NCBI GenBank assembly: GCA_947044365.1
Contig: OX345652.1
Location: 4,743,374-4,807,373, forward strand
Length of the DNA stretch: 64,000 nucleotides
From: Petrosia ficiformis
Taxonomy: Eukaryota > Porifera > Demospongiae > Haplosclerida > Petrosiidae
Direction: 5' to 3'
Shown here: positions 1 through 10,939 of the stretch, in pieces
How the letters are laid out: every line of letters starts with the position of its first letter
How positions within the stretch are numbered: position 1 is the stretch's first letter
Notes under the pieces: model-generated
Database searches by the model: none
What the model saw: only the letters and a program-made list of their open reading frames with translations
What the model was told of the DNA's origin: nothing
Program-made: the position numbers and the translations under genes

Positions 1-380
1 GAAGAATTTTAGCAAAACTGAAAGATAAATATAGTCGTGTTTTAACCTGCCAGTTTAATCCAGATGGAACATTAATAGCAGCTGTCGTGGATGGAGAAAG
101 AGTCAGAATATGGAATGCAATTACACACGAAATAGTGTGTGTATTAGAGGGACATCATCACGCTCCTATTATTTCTTGCTCGTTTTCTCCAAATGGAGAG
201 CTGGTTGCTACAGTGTCTGGAGATAAGACATATGCACTTTGGAATCCCACAGAACCACATCCGTTGCCGGTATTTCACATTAAAGCTCATGACAACTGGA
301 TACAAACTGTTGCTTTCTCTCCTAACGGCATCTTTCTTGCTACAGGCTCAAATGATATGAAAATAAATCTGTGGATATGA
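1..380 (+). CDS. WD40-repeat protein, 3' end (partial)
   Basis: The reading frame is open from base 3 to the TGA at 378-380 and lacks its start, which lies left of the window. About 125 residues are visible. They form at least two and a half WD40 blades: GTLIAAVVDGERVRIWN, then CSFSPNGELVATVSGDKTYALWN, then VAFSPNGIFLATGSNDMKINLWI at the C terminus. The blade pattern (hydrophobic-SPDG-hydrophobic, GS/D-D, IW) is clear. WD40 proteins are beta-propeller scaffolds for protein complexes. The DNWIQTVAFSPNG blade recalls WSB-type propellers, but no SOCS box follows, so I do not assign a family member. A methionine at 87 is internal to the frame and is not a credible start. Confidence 0.85.
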   Translation, partial: RILAKLKDKYSRVLTCQFNPDGTLIAAVVDGERVRIWNAITHEIVCVLEGHHHAPIISCSFSPNGELVATVSGDKTYALWNPTEPHPLPVFHIKAHDNWIQTVAFSPNGIFLATGSNDMKINLWI

Positions 381-392
381 CATTATCTGACC

Positions 393-434
<42 letters not shown>

Positions 435-1624
435 TATTATTTTCATCCTGTGTTATTTTCACTTGAAATCTTGTTTACTCTTTATGTTTCATCATTGCTT
501 TACTTCATTAATAACAATATAATAATAATAATAATAATAATAATGAATACCGTCGGGACGGGACCCTCGCCTACGTGGCAAGATAATACAAACTATAATT
601 TCGAAATATAATATGCCAAAAGATTATAATTATCATTGCTCGTTTGTATGGTCATATAATAATGAGAATGTTTACTTCAGATTATAAAACCGTACTGGCA
701 TGTTAGTTTTTATAATAATATTATAATAGATATAGATATATATATATATATAATATATATATAAATATAAATTATATAAACTAACATGTCACTACTTATT
801 ACTTAGTATGATTATACTAGTCTCTTCCTTGTCTATACTATAAGTCTTACATTTTAGTCTCTGTATTATCTGAAAGAAGAAAGAAAGATCCTCAATTCGT
901 CTTGTGAAATATTCCACAAAGACAGCATAGACAGGTCCTCAAAACTGCTGACGTTCGAGTAACGTGCACAGCACATGACTTGAAATTGAAATAGGCGGAG
1001 TTTGAAAGTAATGGAGAATGCTTGGAGCCAGTACTCGATGTTGTAGCAACCACTACCCAAATTTTGTTTGCTTTTATGTAGTGCTTTGCTAGCGATAGTC
1101 ATGATACAGGAGTAGTTATGTTTTGATGTGTCCAGATGCCTCCACGAGTCTTCTCAAGTCTGGAAACAGTAATCGTGAGTTATAAACATTGTGATAACTT
1201 TATAACCGAAAGGTTTAAGAAGAATTCCTACGTTATTTTTTTTCCTTGTATAATTTGAAGTCTACCAGTACCTCTTTTGAAATGTCAATGTTTTTATTTT
1301 TCCAGAAAAATTGCTAACACACACACAGACACACAGACACACAGACACACGGACACACAGACACACAGACACACAGACAAAACGATTACCGTACCCTTCC
1401 GCCTACGCTACGCGGCGAGGGTAATAATAATATTCATAACAGCACTGTTATAGTGATAGCAGCAATAATAATTAATTATGTTTATATTGATATTGGTTGC
1501 TATTTACATTATTCAGCATTACATCATAAGTGCTAATGCAACTCAGCATGAATATAGTTTAATATAAAAATAGGACTAGCCTATAAAAGGAAACTCATCA
1601 TATTCTCATTGAAAATCTATAAAG
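381..1624. other. Intergenic region with simple repeats; no gene seen
   Basis: I see no supportable coding exon between the WD40 stop and the first sirtuin ATG. The stretch holds (AAT)n microsatellites at about 391-432 and 518-543, an (AT)n-rich patch near 735-780, and a short GC-rich motif at about 548-575 that partly matches the one at 1385-1428. The last 60 bases before 1625 presumably hold the sirtuin promoter. Confidence 0.6.
1313..1428. repeat. ACACAG hexamer array joined to a GC-rich repeat block
   Basis: About nine units of the type acacag/acacac run from about 1317 to 1378. They are followed by a GC-rich block containing GTACCCTTCCGCCTACGC and CGCGGCGAGGGTAATAATAA. A related block (GGGACCCTCGCCTACGTGG) lies at about 553-575. 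GC-rich islands ending in CCCTCGCC next to a CA/GT-type hexamer array look like pieces of a dispersed element rather than gene sequence. Confidence 0.5.
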
Positions 1625-4033
1625 ATGGCACATTCAGCTCGTAAAGATGAAGACAAAAAAGAGTATTTTGATTCTCCTGATATTCTGGAGAAGAAAGTTA
1701 ACCAGTTAGTAGAATGGATCAGAGAATCCAAACACATGATTACATTCACAGTAAGTTTAGGATTATGATGCACATGTCATTGAATAGTGGTGTTTAGTAT
1801 TATTCATTACTGTCTGTATTTTTATAGGGAGCTGGTGTGAGCACTGGAGCCGGAAGTGAGTTCTATGAGATTACAGTACTTTGTGTAAACAATGTGTATT
1901 GACAAGGTTATAATTAACCCAGTGAGAAAGTTTGTCTGTTCTGTAAAGCAATACAAAGATTTACACTTGCACGCATACATATTTTCAGACTTGCATGTTG
2001 TAGATCTGTGATTTGTACAAATTCTCACTTCGTCATTTATAGGTTAATTGTAAATTGCTTGATTGTAATATATTGTAAATAATCACATTCTATGGAATAC
2101 TATTGATATTATCAATGTTTCTTTATTTTTACATTCTATGTATGTAATAGTTCCAGACTTTCGAAGTGGAATGAACACGTCCCTGCAAACAGGTACTTTA
2201 CACACCCTCCTCTCTTTCTCTTATCATTACTAAATCCTTTGTAATAGGTCCTGGTGTTTGGGAGTTACGTGCTAATAGATCATCAAGAGAACAGAAACAC
2301 AAAGTGACATCAACTCTTAAGGCCATACCTACTCCAACTCATATGATGATTGTGAAATTACAACAAGTAAGCTGACTCTATGTATAATGGTATAATTGAT
2401 CATGATGCTTATAGTCTTGTATACACAAGCGTGGCTGGCTATGAGAGACTAGCTCAGCTTTGAAACTAGCATTGCTTGCAAATTGAAAAATAATATTCAC
2501 TATATATTATAGGAGGGGATTTTGAAATGCTGTGTAAGTCAAAATACAGATGGTCTCCATCGAAGAAGTGGCTTACCTAAATTAGGTAATATTACTATAG
2601 CAACTGATCTTTGCAATCTACATCTATCTGTTGTCTATTCATCCATCTGCTTCATCATATGATAGTCATGTGATTTTTATAGCACTTTGTGAGCTACATG
2701 GTAACACTAATTTGGAAAGATGCAAAAAATGTGGACAAGAGTATCTCAGAGATTTTCGTGTGAGGAATGCTAAAAGAGTTCATAACCATCTTACTGGTAT
2801 GTGCGCTACATGTGAGATGAAATTGCTGTAAATTATTAAATATAATTTATCAGGGAGAAAATGTGATGATCCCGTTTGTCGAGGACCATTGAGAGACACC
2901 ATTATAAATTTTGGCGAAGATCTTCCAGATAGTATGTGACCCTATAAGTATATCTTTCTTTTCATTGTGATTTTCCTCTGAAGATGAGCTAGAAAAAGCA
3001 ACTGATGAAGGAGAAAAGGCAGACCTTTGTCTTGCTATGGGCTCCAGTCTTACTGTCACTCCAGCAGCTGATATACCGGAGGTACTTGCACACATACATA
3101 TATAATTATACATCATAACTATGTATATCTTTTTTTAGAGGGTTGGCGAACGTTCACAGCGACTGGTTATTGTAAATCTCCAGCGAACACCACTGGATGG
3201 AGTAGCATCTCTTTGTATACATGCTAAATGTGAAGACGTCTCTCAAATGGTGATGACAAAACTTGGTTTGGACATCCCAGAGTTTCGAATCAAACGACAA
3301 ATATCAATACAAAGTAGTGATGAGAAAGATGCAACCACTCTGTCAGTACAAGGGAAAGATATGGATGGACTGCCTTTCTCTTTTTTAAGAGAGGTAAGGA
3401 AGATGGACAGATGGATTTATGGACAGCCTGAGATGGTTAAATGGATGGATGGATGAATGGAGGTAGATTGATGGACAGATGGTTGAATGGATGGATAAGC
3501 GACAGATTGATTAATGGACAGATGGCAGATGGAGTGATGGACAGATAGATGAATGGACAGATGAATGACATGATCGGTGCATGGATGAATGAATATAGCC
3601 CAGCTGGGGTGTGTATAGTTTGATAAAGAATGGAATGTCTTTCTTGCAGGTTCATGTTGAGTTAGGTAGAGATACTCATAATTTGATTGAACCATTCAAC
3701 CTCAGGCTTATTTGGAAAAATGGAATTACGAAGTTACCATTGAAAATCACTATACATTTTAATGCTCATTATGGGGAACCTCCCATTACAAGAAATGTGA
3801 TTATTAAAAAGGGGAAAGGTACGTAAGACAATAGATTTACATACAACGAGACTAGAACATTAAAATACTAACTAAGATTGTTTGTGTTCATAATAAAATA
3901 TTCATTATTATTGTTGACCACACCCACAGATTTTAAACAGAATTTGGATATGGTTTATAATCCATTCACTAAACAATGGAATGTGACTGATAATGATCTT
4001 TCGAAGGGTGTGGCTGCTATGAGTCTTACGTAA
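1625..4033 (+). CDS. SIRT7-like: SIRT6/7-class sirtuin, tandem copy 1
   Basis: Exons: 1625-1750, 1828-1855, 2151-2192, 2248-2366, 2513-2585, 2683-2796, 2854-2931, 2984-3081, 3139-3393, 3650-3818, 3930-4033; 401 residues. Sirtuins remove acyl groups from lysines using NAD+; SIRT6/7 members act on chromatin in the nucleus. Visible landmarks are the NAD-binding GAGVSTGAG (43-51) followed by IPDFRS, the QNTDGLH motif near 113-119, the catalytic histidine in LHGN near 133-136, a zinc pair CKKC near 141 with a second pair spaced CX4C (CDDPVC), and GSSLTV then LVIVNLQ. LTG-x-KC, DTIINFGE and LGLDIPEF are closer to SIRT7 than to SIRT1-5. Residues 312-401 (exons 10-11) form a beta-rich, tryptophan-containing tail that I cannot assign. 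ATG 1625 opens the frame directly. Every intron is GT-AG. The next gene is its duplicate. Confidence 0.9.
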
Positions 4034-4338
4034 AATTTATAAGGACTGCTATGAGTCTCATATAATATTCAGAACAGGGAATTTTGACAGCTGTATTATA
4101 TTTATTATTTTTTAAATTATATTTAATATTTTGAAATAGAAAATAGCATGCAAATAGATTCGTTAAATACTGTAGTACATCCTGTAGTTTATATCATAAT
4201 AGTTAAAATTGCTGATGCATGCTCAGTGCATTTCAGTACATCATTTCAGCATTACATCATTGTTATGTTGCTAAAAATAGAACTAACGTCAATAAGAACA
4301 GTTCATGATATTGATCTTTTAGTAATCAAAAAAAGATA
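4034..4338. other. Spacer between the sirtuin duplicates
   Basis: This is 305 bp of AT-rich sequence with no supported exon. It ends in an A-rich stretch directly before the ATG of copy 2. A CAGCATTACATCAT string near 4248 resembles the region upstream of copy 1 (about 1514-1530), so some promoter sequence was duplicated along with the gene. Confidence 0.5.
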
Positions 4339-7180
4339 ATGGCACATACAGCTCGTAAAGATGAAGACAAAAAAGAGTATTTTGACTCTCCTGATATTCT
4401 GGAGAAGAAAGTTAACCAGTTAGTGGAATGGATCAGAGAATCCAAACATATGATTACATTCACAGTAAGTTTAGGATTATGATGCACATGTCATTGAATA
4501 GTGGTGTTTAGTATTATTCATTACTGTCTGTATTTTTATAGGGAGCTGGTGTGAGCACTGGAGCTGGAAGTGAGTATGTGTGTGTGTGTGTTTATCACAT
4601 GCGTTTACAGATTGTATTTGCATCGTAAAATACATGATAATTATATTTATTTATTCCTACAGTAGTCATATGTTTATAGCATTGTTATTTCTTTCTGTTT
4701 ACTTATCACTTACTCATATATATATATGTAAGTCCTATCACTCGTTTCATTCTTATGTACACACCTGAATAAGGTGTTGATGCATTGGCTCATTCTCTTT
4801 TGGAGAAGAAGTCAAGTGCATTTTTACTAATAATTATATTATAATTATGTGACCATTATTATCATGTGACCTTTCTTTCACTTTTAAATAGTTCCAGACT
4901 TCCGAAGTGGAATGAACACATCACTGCAAACAGGTACTTCATACTCTTCCTCCATCCCTCTTATCATTACTAAATCCTTTGTAATAGGTCCTGGTGTTTG
5001 GGAGTTACGTGCTAATAGATCATCAAGAGAACAGAAACACAAAGTGACATCAACTTTTAAGGCCATACCTACTCCAACTCATATGATGTTTGTGAAATTA
5101 CAACAAGTATGTTGTGATTTGTTAATGCATACGTGTAACTAGGTATGATTACCACACATGGGGTGATAGTAATGGATTAATGTAGTAGTAATACTAATAG
5201 TAATAGATATACTAGACAGTGAATTATCATCAAAGGGGCAAGCCAGAGCAAGAACTACATCTAATAATTAGGCAAATTCATCAGGCAGATCAGAGAGTAT
5301 TTGTAGACCTGGCAAGGGTGGAGGCTTGCCTAGGAATGTGTGATTGCCATATTTGGTAAATTGAAATTGAATTTATTTAGGAGGGGATTATGAAGTGCTG
5401 TGTTAGTCAAAACACTGATGGTCTTCATCGAAGAAGCGGTTTACCAAAATCAGGTAGTTATTATTAACAAAGCAACTTATGTTGTTTTATTTTTGCAAAC
5501 TACATCTATTTGTTTGTCTGACCATGTATCTCTAAGTATTTCATCATGTGATAGTCATGTGATTTTTATAGCACTTTGTGAGCTCCATGGTAACAGCAAT
5601 TTGGAAAGGTGCAAAAAATGTGGACGAGAGTATCTCAGAGATTACAGTGTGAGATATGCTGTAGGTGTTCATGATCATTTCACTGGTACATACATTATAT
5701 TAGAAATCATTGGAATTATTATTAATTGTGATAAAACAGGAAAGAAATGCGATGATCTCGAGTGCCGAGGGCCATTGGAAGACACCATTGTGAACTTTGG
5801 TGAAAACCTCCCAGAAGGTATAAATATATATAATTATACTCATTAGATCTATTCTCTCTCAAGGTGAATTGCAGAAATCATTTGATGAAGCAGAAATTGC
5901 AGATCTTTGTCTTGTTATGGGTTCCAGTCTTACGGTCACCCCAGCCGCTAATATTCCTGAGGTATACACACACATATATATATATTATATGTAGATGCCT
6001 TTCTATGTATGTATTTATACATATACATGTACACAAAAATATATTATATGTCTTTTATTTTAGAGGGTCGGTGAACGTCGTCAGCGACTGGTTATTGTAA
6101 ATCTCCAGCGAACACCACTGGATAGTGAAGCATCTCTTTGTATACATGCTAAATGTGAAGACATCTCTCAAATGGTGATGACAAAACTTGGTTTGGAGAT
6201 CCCAGAGTTTCATCTCAAACGACAAATATCAATACAAAGTAGTACTAATGATGATAAAGATTCGGCTATTCTTTCAGTTCAAGGGAAAGACATTGCGGGA
6301 CTACCTTTCTCCTTTTTAAAAGAAGTAATGAATATGTTGGAGTAACTCTAGTATCGATGGATGGATGAATGAATATATAATTTATACCGAATTACAAACA
6401 ATAAAATTTTTTTTTCCATCAGGTTCATGTGGAGTTAGGGAGAGATATTCATAATTTGAAACAACCGTTCAATATGAAGCTTATATGGAAGGAAGGACTA
6501 ACAGAGTTCCCTTTGAAAATCACTATATTCTTTCATTCTCATTATGGAGAACCTCCAATTACAAGGAATGTAACTATTAAAAAGGGAGAAGGTGTGTAAG
6601 ACAATAGATTGTAGCATTGATCCATTAATCTATTCGTGTTCATCCATCCTTTCATCCATCCTTCCATACATCCATCCTTTCATCCATCCATCCATCCATC
6701 CTTCCATATATCCATTCATTCATCCATTCATTCATCCATCCATCCTTCCATCTATTCATTCATCCATCCTTCCATCCATTCATCCATCCTTTCATCCATC
6801 CATCCTTCCATCCATTCATTCATCCATCCATCCATCCTTCCTTTCATCCATCCATCCATTCATCCATCCATACATCCATCCATCCATTCATTCATCCATC
6901 TATTGAATCCATCCTATATAGTGATGTCAATACTGATATTAATTATATACCATGCCCCTATCATGGGTGGATTAATTGATACCACATCTAATTATTGTAA
7001 CAGTTTGTGTCATTTAGTATTTATATCATTAATACCCTCAGTATTAAATCAAATTTATTATTGACCACACCCACAGATTTGAAACAGAATTTGAGTGTTG
7101 ATTATAATCCATTCACTCAACAATGGAATGTGACTGATAATGATCTTTCGGAGGGTGTGGCTGCTATGAGTCTTACATAA
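4339..7180 (+). CDS. SIRT7-like: SIRT6/7-class sirtuin, tandem copy 2
   Basis: Exons: 4339-4464, 4542-4569, 4892-4933, 4988-5106, 5381-5453, 5572-5685, 5740-5817, 5864-5961, 6064-6324, 6423-6591, 7077-7180; 403 residues. The eleven-exon structure and all intron phases match copy 1, so this is a whole-gene tandem duplication and not a retrocopy. All catalytic landmarks are intact: [24 protein letters not shown], and CDDLEC as the second zinc pair. Exon 9 is six bases longer than in copy 1 (extra residues near the SSTNDDKD stretch). Several changes cluster in the C-terminal half, for example PSSPQM-free [14 protein letters not shown] substitutions in the beta-rich tail. Intron 10 carries a CATCCATC array (about 6635-6905). 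Both copies look functional. Confidence 0.9.
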
Positions 7181-7747
7181 TAGTAATTATCAGGACAGTA
7201 ATAATTATAAATTTTAAAAGAATTAATTTTTAATAACAATAATCATAAAATTTTTTGTGAAACAAAATTAAGTGAAGTAAAAAAGGCAATAAGACTTAAC
7301 TACAAGCTGTCAATAATTATAATTTACAACGTCGGTATAATTATGTATTGAAAACATACATATATATATATATATAATATACAACATTTATATACACACA
7401 TACATACATACATACATATATACATACATACATACATACATACATACATACGTATATGTACATACAGACACACTAACACATACATTTACATACATATATA
7501 CAATTATACATACGTACATACATACATATATATATATATACATACATACATACATACATGTACATACATACATACATACATGTACATGTACATACAGACA
7601 CACTAACACATACATACATGTACATATATACACTTGTTTCTCATCACATGATTTTGATTATGATAGTGATGATAAACATGAGGGCAGTGATAATGAATTG
7701 TCGAAAAGGAACAGATGATGGGGAGAGATGCATAAAGGAAAAGATTA
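7181..7747. repeat. Intergenic CATA/TACATG simple-repeat tract
   Basis: This is the space between the sirtuin copy 2 stop and the KLHL8 stop (convergent genes). From about 7385 to 7630 it is CATA-type repeat mixed with TACATGTACAT palindromic units. The flanks are AT-rich and I see no exon. Open frames here (MYVCMYV or THIHT-like peptides) are products of the repeat. Confidence 0.7.
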
Positions 7748-10743
7748 CTAAAGTGAACAGAAGGATTCAGGAATTGGCATCCCTCCGGCAAAACTGATAG
7801 AAGCGGTTGCCAAGGTTACAACCCCAGCACCAGCTCGACTGGTGTTCATGGATGATATAGTTTCCCAGGTATTTGTTTTTGGATTATAGATTTCAGCTGA
7901 ATTAAGATATGTCTTTCCATCATGACCTCCGACTGCTGACAAATAACCTCCTAACATAGTGAGACCAACACCTCCACGACATATGTTCATTGATTGAACA
8001 AACTGCCACGTGTTACTAGATGGGTCATATCTGTGGATAGATAGATAGATAAATAATGGATAAATAGATAGATTGATGGATAACTATTAACTAATAAAAG
8101 AATAGAGAGATGAAAAGGTGAGTTGATAGACACTTCAGTTAGGGATAGATATATGTATGAAGAATGGATGAATAGATATTACCTTTCTACTGTATCTAAA
8201 GGTGATGCATCGTCAAATCCACCAACAGCATACAAGTAACCATTCAAAGATGCAAGTCCGACACCTGCTCGACGTTTGGCCATAGGAGCAACTTCTGTCC
8301 ACTTATTAGTATGTGGATCATACCTATATCACATGATTATCACAATACAATCATGTGATTAGTATAGACACACCCACCTCTCAACAGTTTGTAAAGATGT
8401 ACTTCCATCATTACCTCCAGCAGCATATAGAAACTTCCCCAGTGTAGCCACACCCACCCCTCCTCTAGGACTTTTCAGACTTGCAACTTCAGTCCATTCA
8501 TCTGTTTGTGGATCATATCGTTCAACAGTACGATAACAATTTACATCATCCAGACCACCTGGAATATACATACATACATACATTCATACATACATATTTA
8601 CACGCATAGATACATACATACATACATACATACATACATACATACATACATACATACATACATCTAATGACTCGTTGTTTATTTAGATTTATCCTAATTA
8701 GGATTCTAGTTGATTCAGATACAAGATATGTAAACAAACATGTTATTGAGTGCGTGTGAGTTACTATTGTACATGATAGCATACCTACAGCATACATAGG
8801 TCCTTCTAAAACCCCAACAGCAATCCCACGTCTCAAGGTTTTCATAGGTTGTACATATTCCCAACGTCCTGCCTATGTTACAAATAGTACCTTATATACT
8901 AAATACATACATACATACATACATACCTTTGGATTATAGCACTCAACGGTATTTAAATGTTGATTTCCATCGTGCCCTCCAACAGCATACAGTCTATTGT
9001 TAAGACAAGCGACACCCACATGTCTTCTACGAGATCTATTGATAAGTAGATATATAATAATTGGAGAAGGGTTCGAGAAGAATCCATATTTCACAATTAA
9101 TTTAAATCTGAGTTTGAACTGATTCCAAATTTGTTGATTAGAAATATCTTTTGTTAATTATATCATGAATGTTAAGACTGGCAGCTAGTCATAAAGTATA
9201 GTTATGTATGTGTAATTGTGCATATACATGTATACACACGTACATCCGTGAACATGTACACACATGTACATAGCACATACATGCACACAAATATGTACAC
9301 ACATGTACATAGCACATACACGTACACACATGTATACAATACATACATGTACACAAATATGTACACACATGTACATACACGTACATAGTACACACATACA
9401 TGTACACACATGTACATAGCACATACATGTACACAAATATGTGCACACATGTACATACATGTACATAGTACACACATACATGTACACACATGTACACAGT
9501 ACATACATGTACACAAATATGTACACACATGTACATACATGTACATTGTACATAGTACACACATACATGTATGTACACACATGTACAAACAAACAGGCCT
9601 TTATCGCATGCATTATTAAAATTACTCTTACTTTAGCTCAGGTCCTTCATACCACTGGTTAGTTCTAAAGTCGTAACACTCAACGCTACAAAAAGGTTCT
9701 CCAATGGCTCCCCTTCCACCGATAGCAAACAGGATCCCAACTGTACTCTTACGAGGATGAAACTGAGTACCTTTCGAGTGAGAGTAATCATCAGGATATA
9801 GATGAAAGTTCTTAGCTTCATCAAGTATATCTCTACAAGCCAAATTTCTACGTATGTAAGGATTAGGCTCAACATACTGTTTTAGGAATAATAAGGACAA
9901 GAGAGGTAACCGAACGTGTGCTAAGAGTGATGATAGACTCTCTTTCCTTGTCTCAGGATCATGTTGTAGCCACAGTTCCAAACCTTTATATACATCTTCT
10001 TCACTCCTAACATTCACTTCATCGCTGTCAAGAAGATCACAAAACACATCAGCTGGTAGGCTCAGGAATTCTTCACTCTTGATTGCGTCAATGAAATGGT
10101 TTCGAAAATGCCAAGATGCAGCTAATACCAAAGACTCACTCCCATATGTGACACCGAAAGACCTCATTCCCAAACAGTTAGATGGATGAAGATGTGTGGC
10201 AAGAAATTTCGAAGTTGCATCAAGTACTGATGGAAAATCAAACAGAGAAGAAGCGGCCATTAAAGATTGTACATTATTTGTTGTAATCTCTAATTGAGAA
10301 GAATAAGAGAAATCAACAAGGAGTTTAATTGCTTCTGGTTCAACTTCTCTCAGCTCTACAGAAGAGCTTCTACTCTCCAGCATATCACCTGCAAACATGG
10401 AACGAAAATATCTGCTACTAGCTGCAAGCACTAATTTATGAGCACTGATAAGCTGGTCTCGAACAACTAAAGTTACATCACATAGCTTTTGTTCCTCTCG
10501 CAATTCTTTCATAGCTTCAAAGGCCACAGCTGGGAGGTCCTTAGCTGTGAATATAACTTTATCTTTGTTACCCAGCTCTCCTGTTAAATTAAGTTCTCCA
10601 TGTTGTCCTGAAGGTTTTGTAGGTAAGTTACATAAACGTGAAAATATTAGTTAAATACATGAAAACATACCATTAACAGCTAGTTCAATACCTGACTGCT
10701 TTAGGTCCGTGTCTTCACTTGTTACTGTTGTGTTTTCACTCAT
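7748..10743 (-). CDS. KLHL8: BTB-BACK-Kelch protein, KLHL8 orthologue
   Basis: Exons, 5' to 3': 10671-10743, 9632-10607, 8927-9035, 8785-8872, 8378-8558, 8183-8323, 7748-8030; 616 residues. KLHL proteins are substrate adaptors of CUL3 ubiquitin ligases: the BTB domain binds CUL3 and the kelch propeller binds the substrate. The BTB domain (about 55-165: [20 protein letters not shown]) and BACK domain ([27 protein letters not shown]) lie in the large exon. Six kelch blades follow, with a GG pair in each ([40 protein letters not shown]). The strings [15 protein letters not shown] and [13 protein letters not shown] match KLHL8 better than other KLHLs. A second in-frame ATG at 10752 would add three residues. 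Intron 2 contains a large palindromic minisatellite. The start faces the Trm9-like gene across about 200 bp. Confidence 0.9.
9225..9590. repeat. Palindromic TACATGTACACACA minisatellite in KLHL8 intron 2
   Basis: About 360 bp is composed of variants of TACATGTACACAAATATG, CACATGTACATAGCACATA and similar units. Almost every unit holds the self-complementary core TACATGTA or ACATGT, so the array is both tandem and inverted. Long open frames in all six frames (CVHVCTYVCTC-like) are artefacts of the repeat. Confidence 0.8.
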
Positions 10744-10939
10744 GGCTTGCATGAGACCAGGACACACTCACACACACACATCAGCAGAAAGTTTGGAAAT
10801 CAATTCTAATTAATGCCCATCTAATAATGGGCATTAATTAGAATTAATTCAAATCTATTTCTAATTAATGCCCACGGGCATTAATTGGAATAGGGGCATT
10901 ATTTGGAATAAATGGGCATTAATTAGAAATACCTACTCC
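10744..10939. promoter_or_regulatory. Bidirectional promoter of KLHL8 and Trm9-like gene with GGGCATTAATT boxes
   Basis: Two start codons point away from each other across 196 bp. Between about 10801 and 10929 there are six boxes of the form GGGCATTAATTNGAA, or its complement TTCTAATTAATGCCC, in mixed orientation. Neighbouring pairs form inverted repeats, for example around 10801-10845 and 10857-10890. The TAATTA core resembles a homeodomain site, but this is inference. Only two genes could be driven from this interval. Confidence 0.6.

Noticed and set aside
866..1102. Minus-strand 78-codon frame near the WD40 gene
   Set aside because: No domain, no splice partners, and a stop-poor stretch of this length is expected by chance.
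6592..7064. Open frames rich in HPSIHPS after sirtuin copy 2 exon 10
   Set aside because: Translation of the CATC array in intron 10; the intron has clear GT-AG ends and the matching intron in copy 1 lacks the array.
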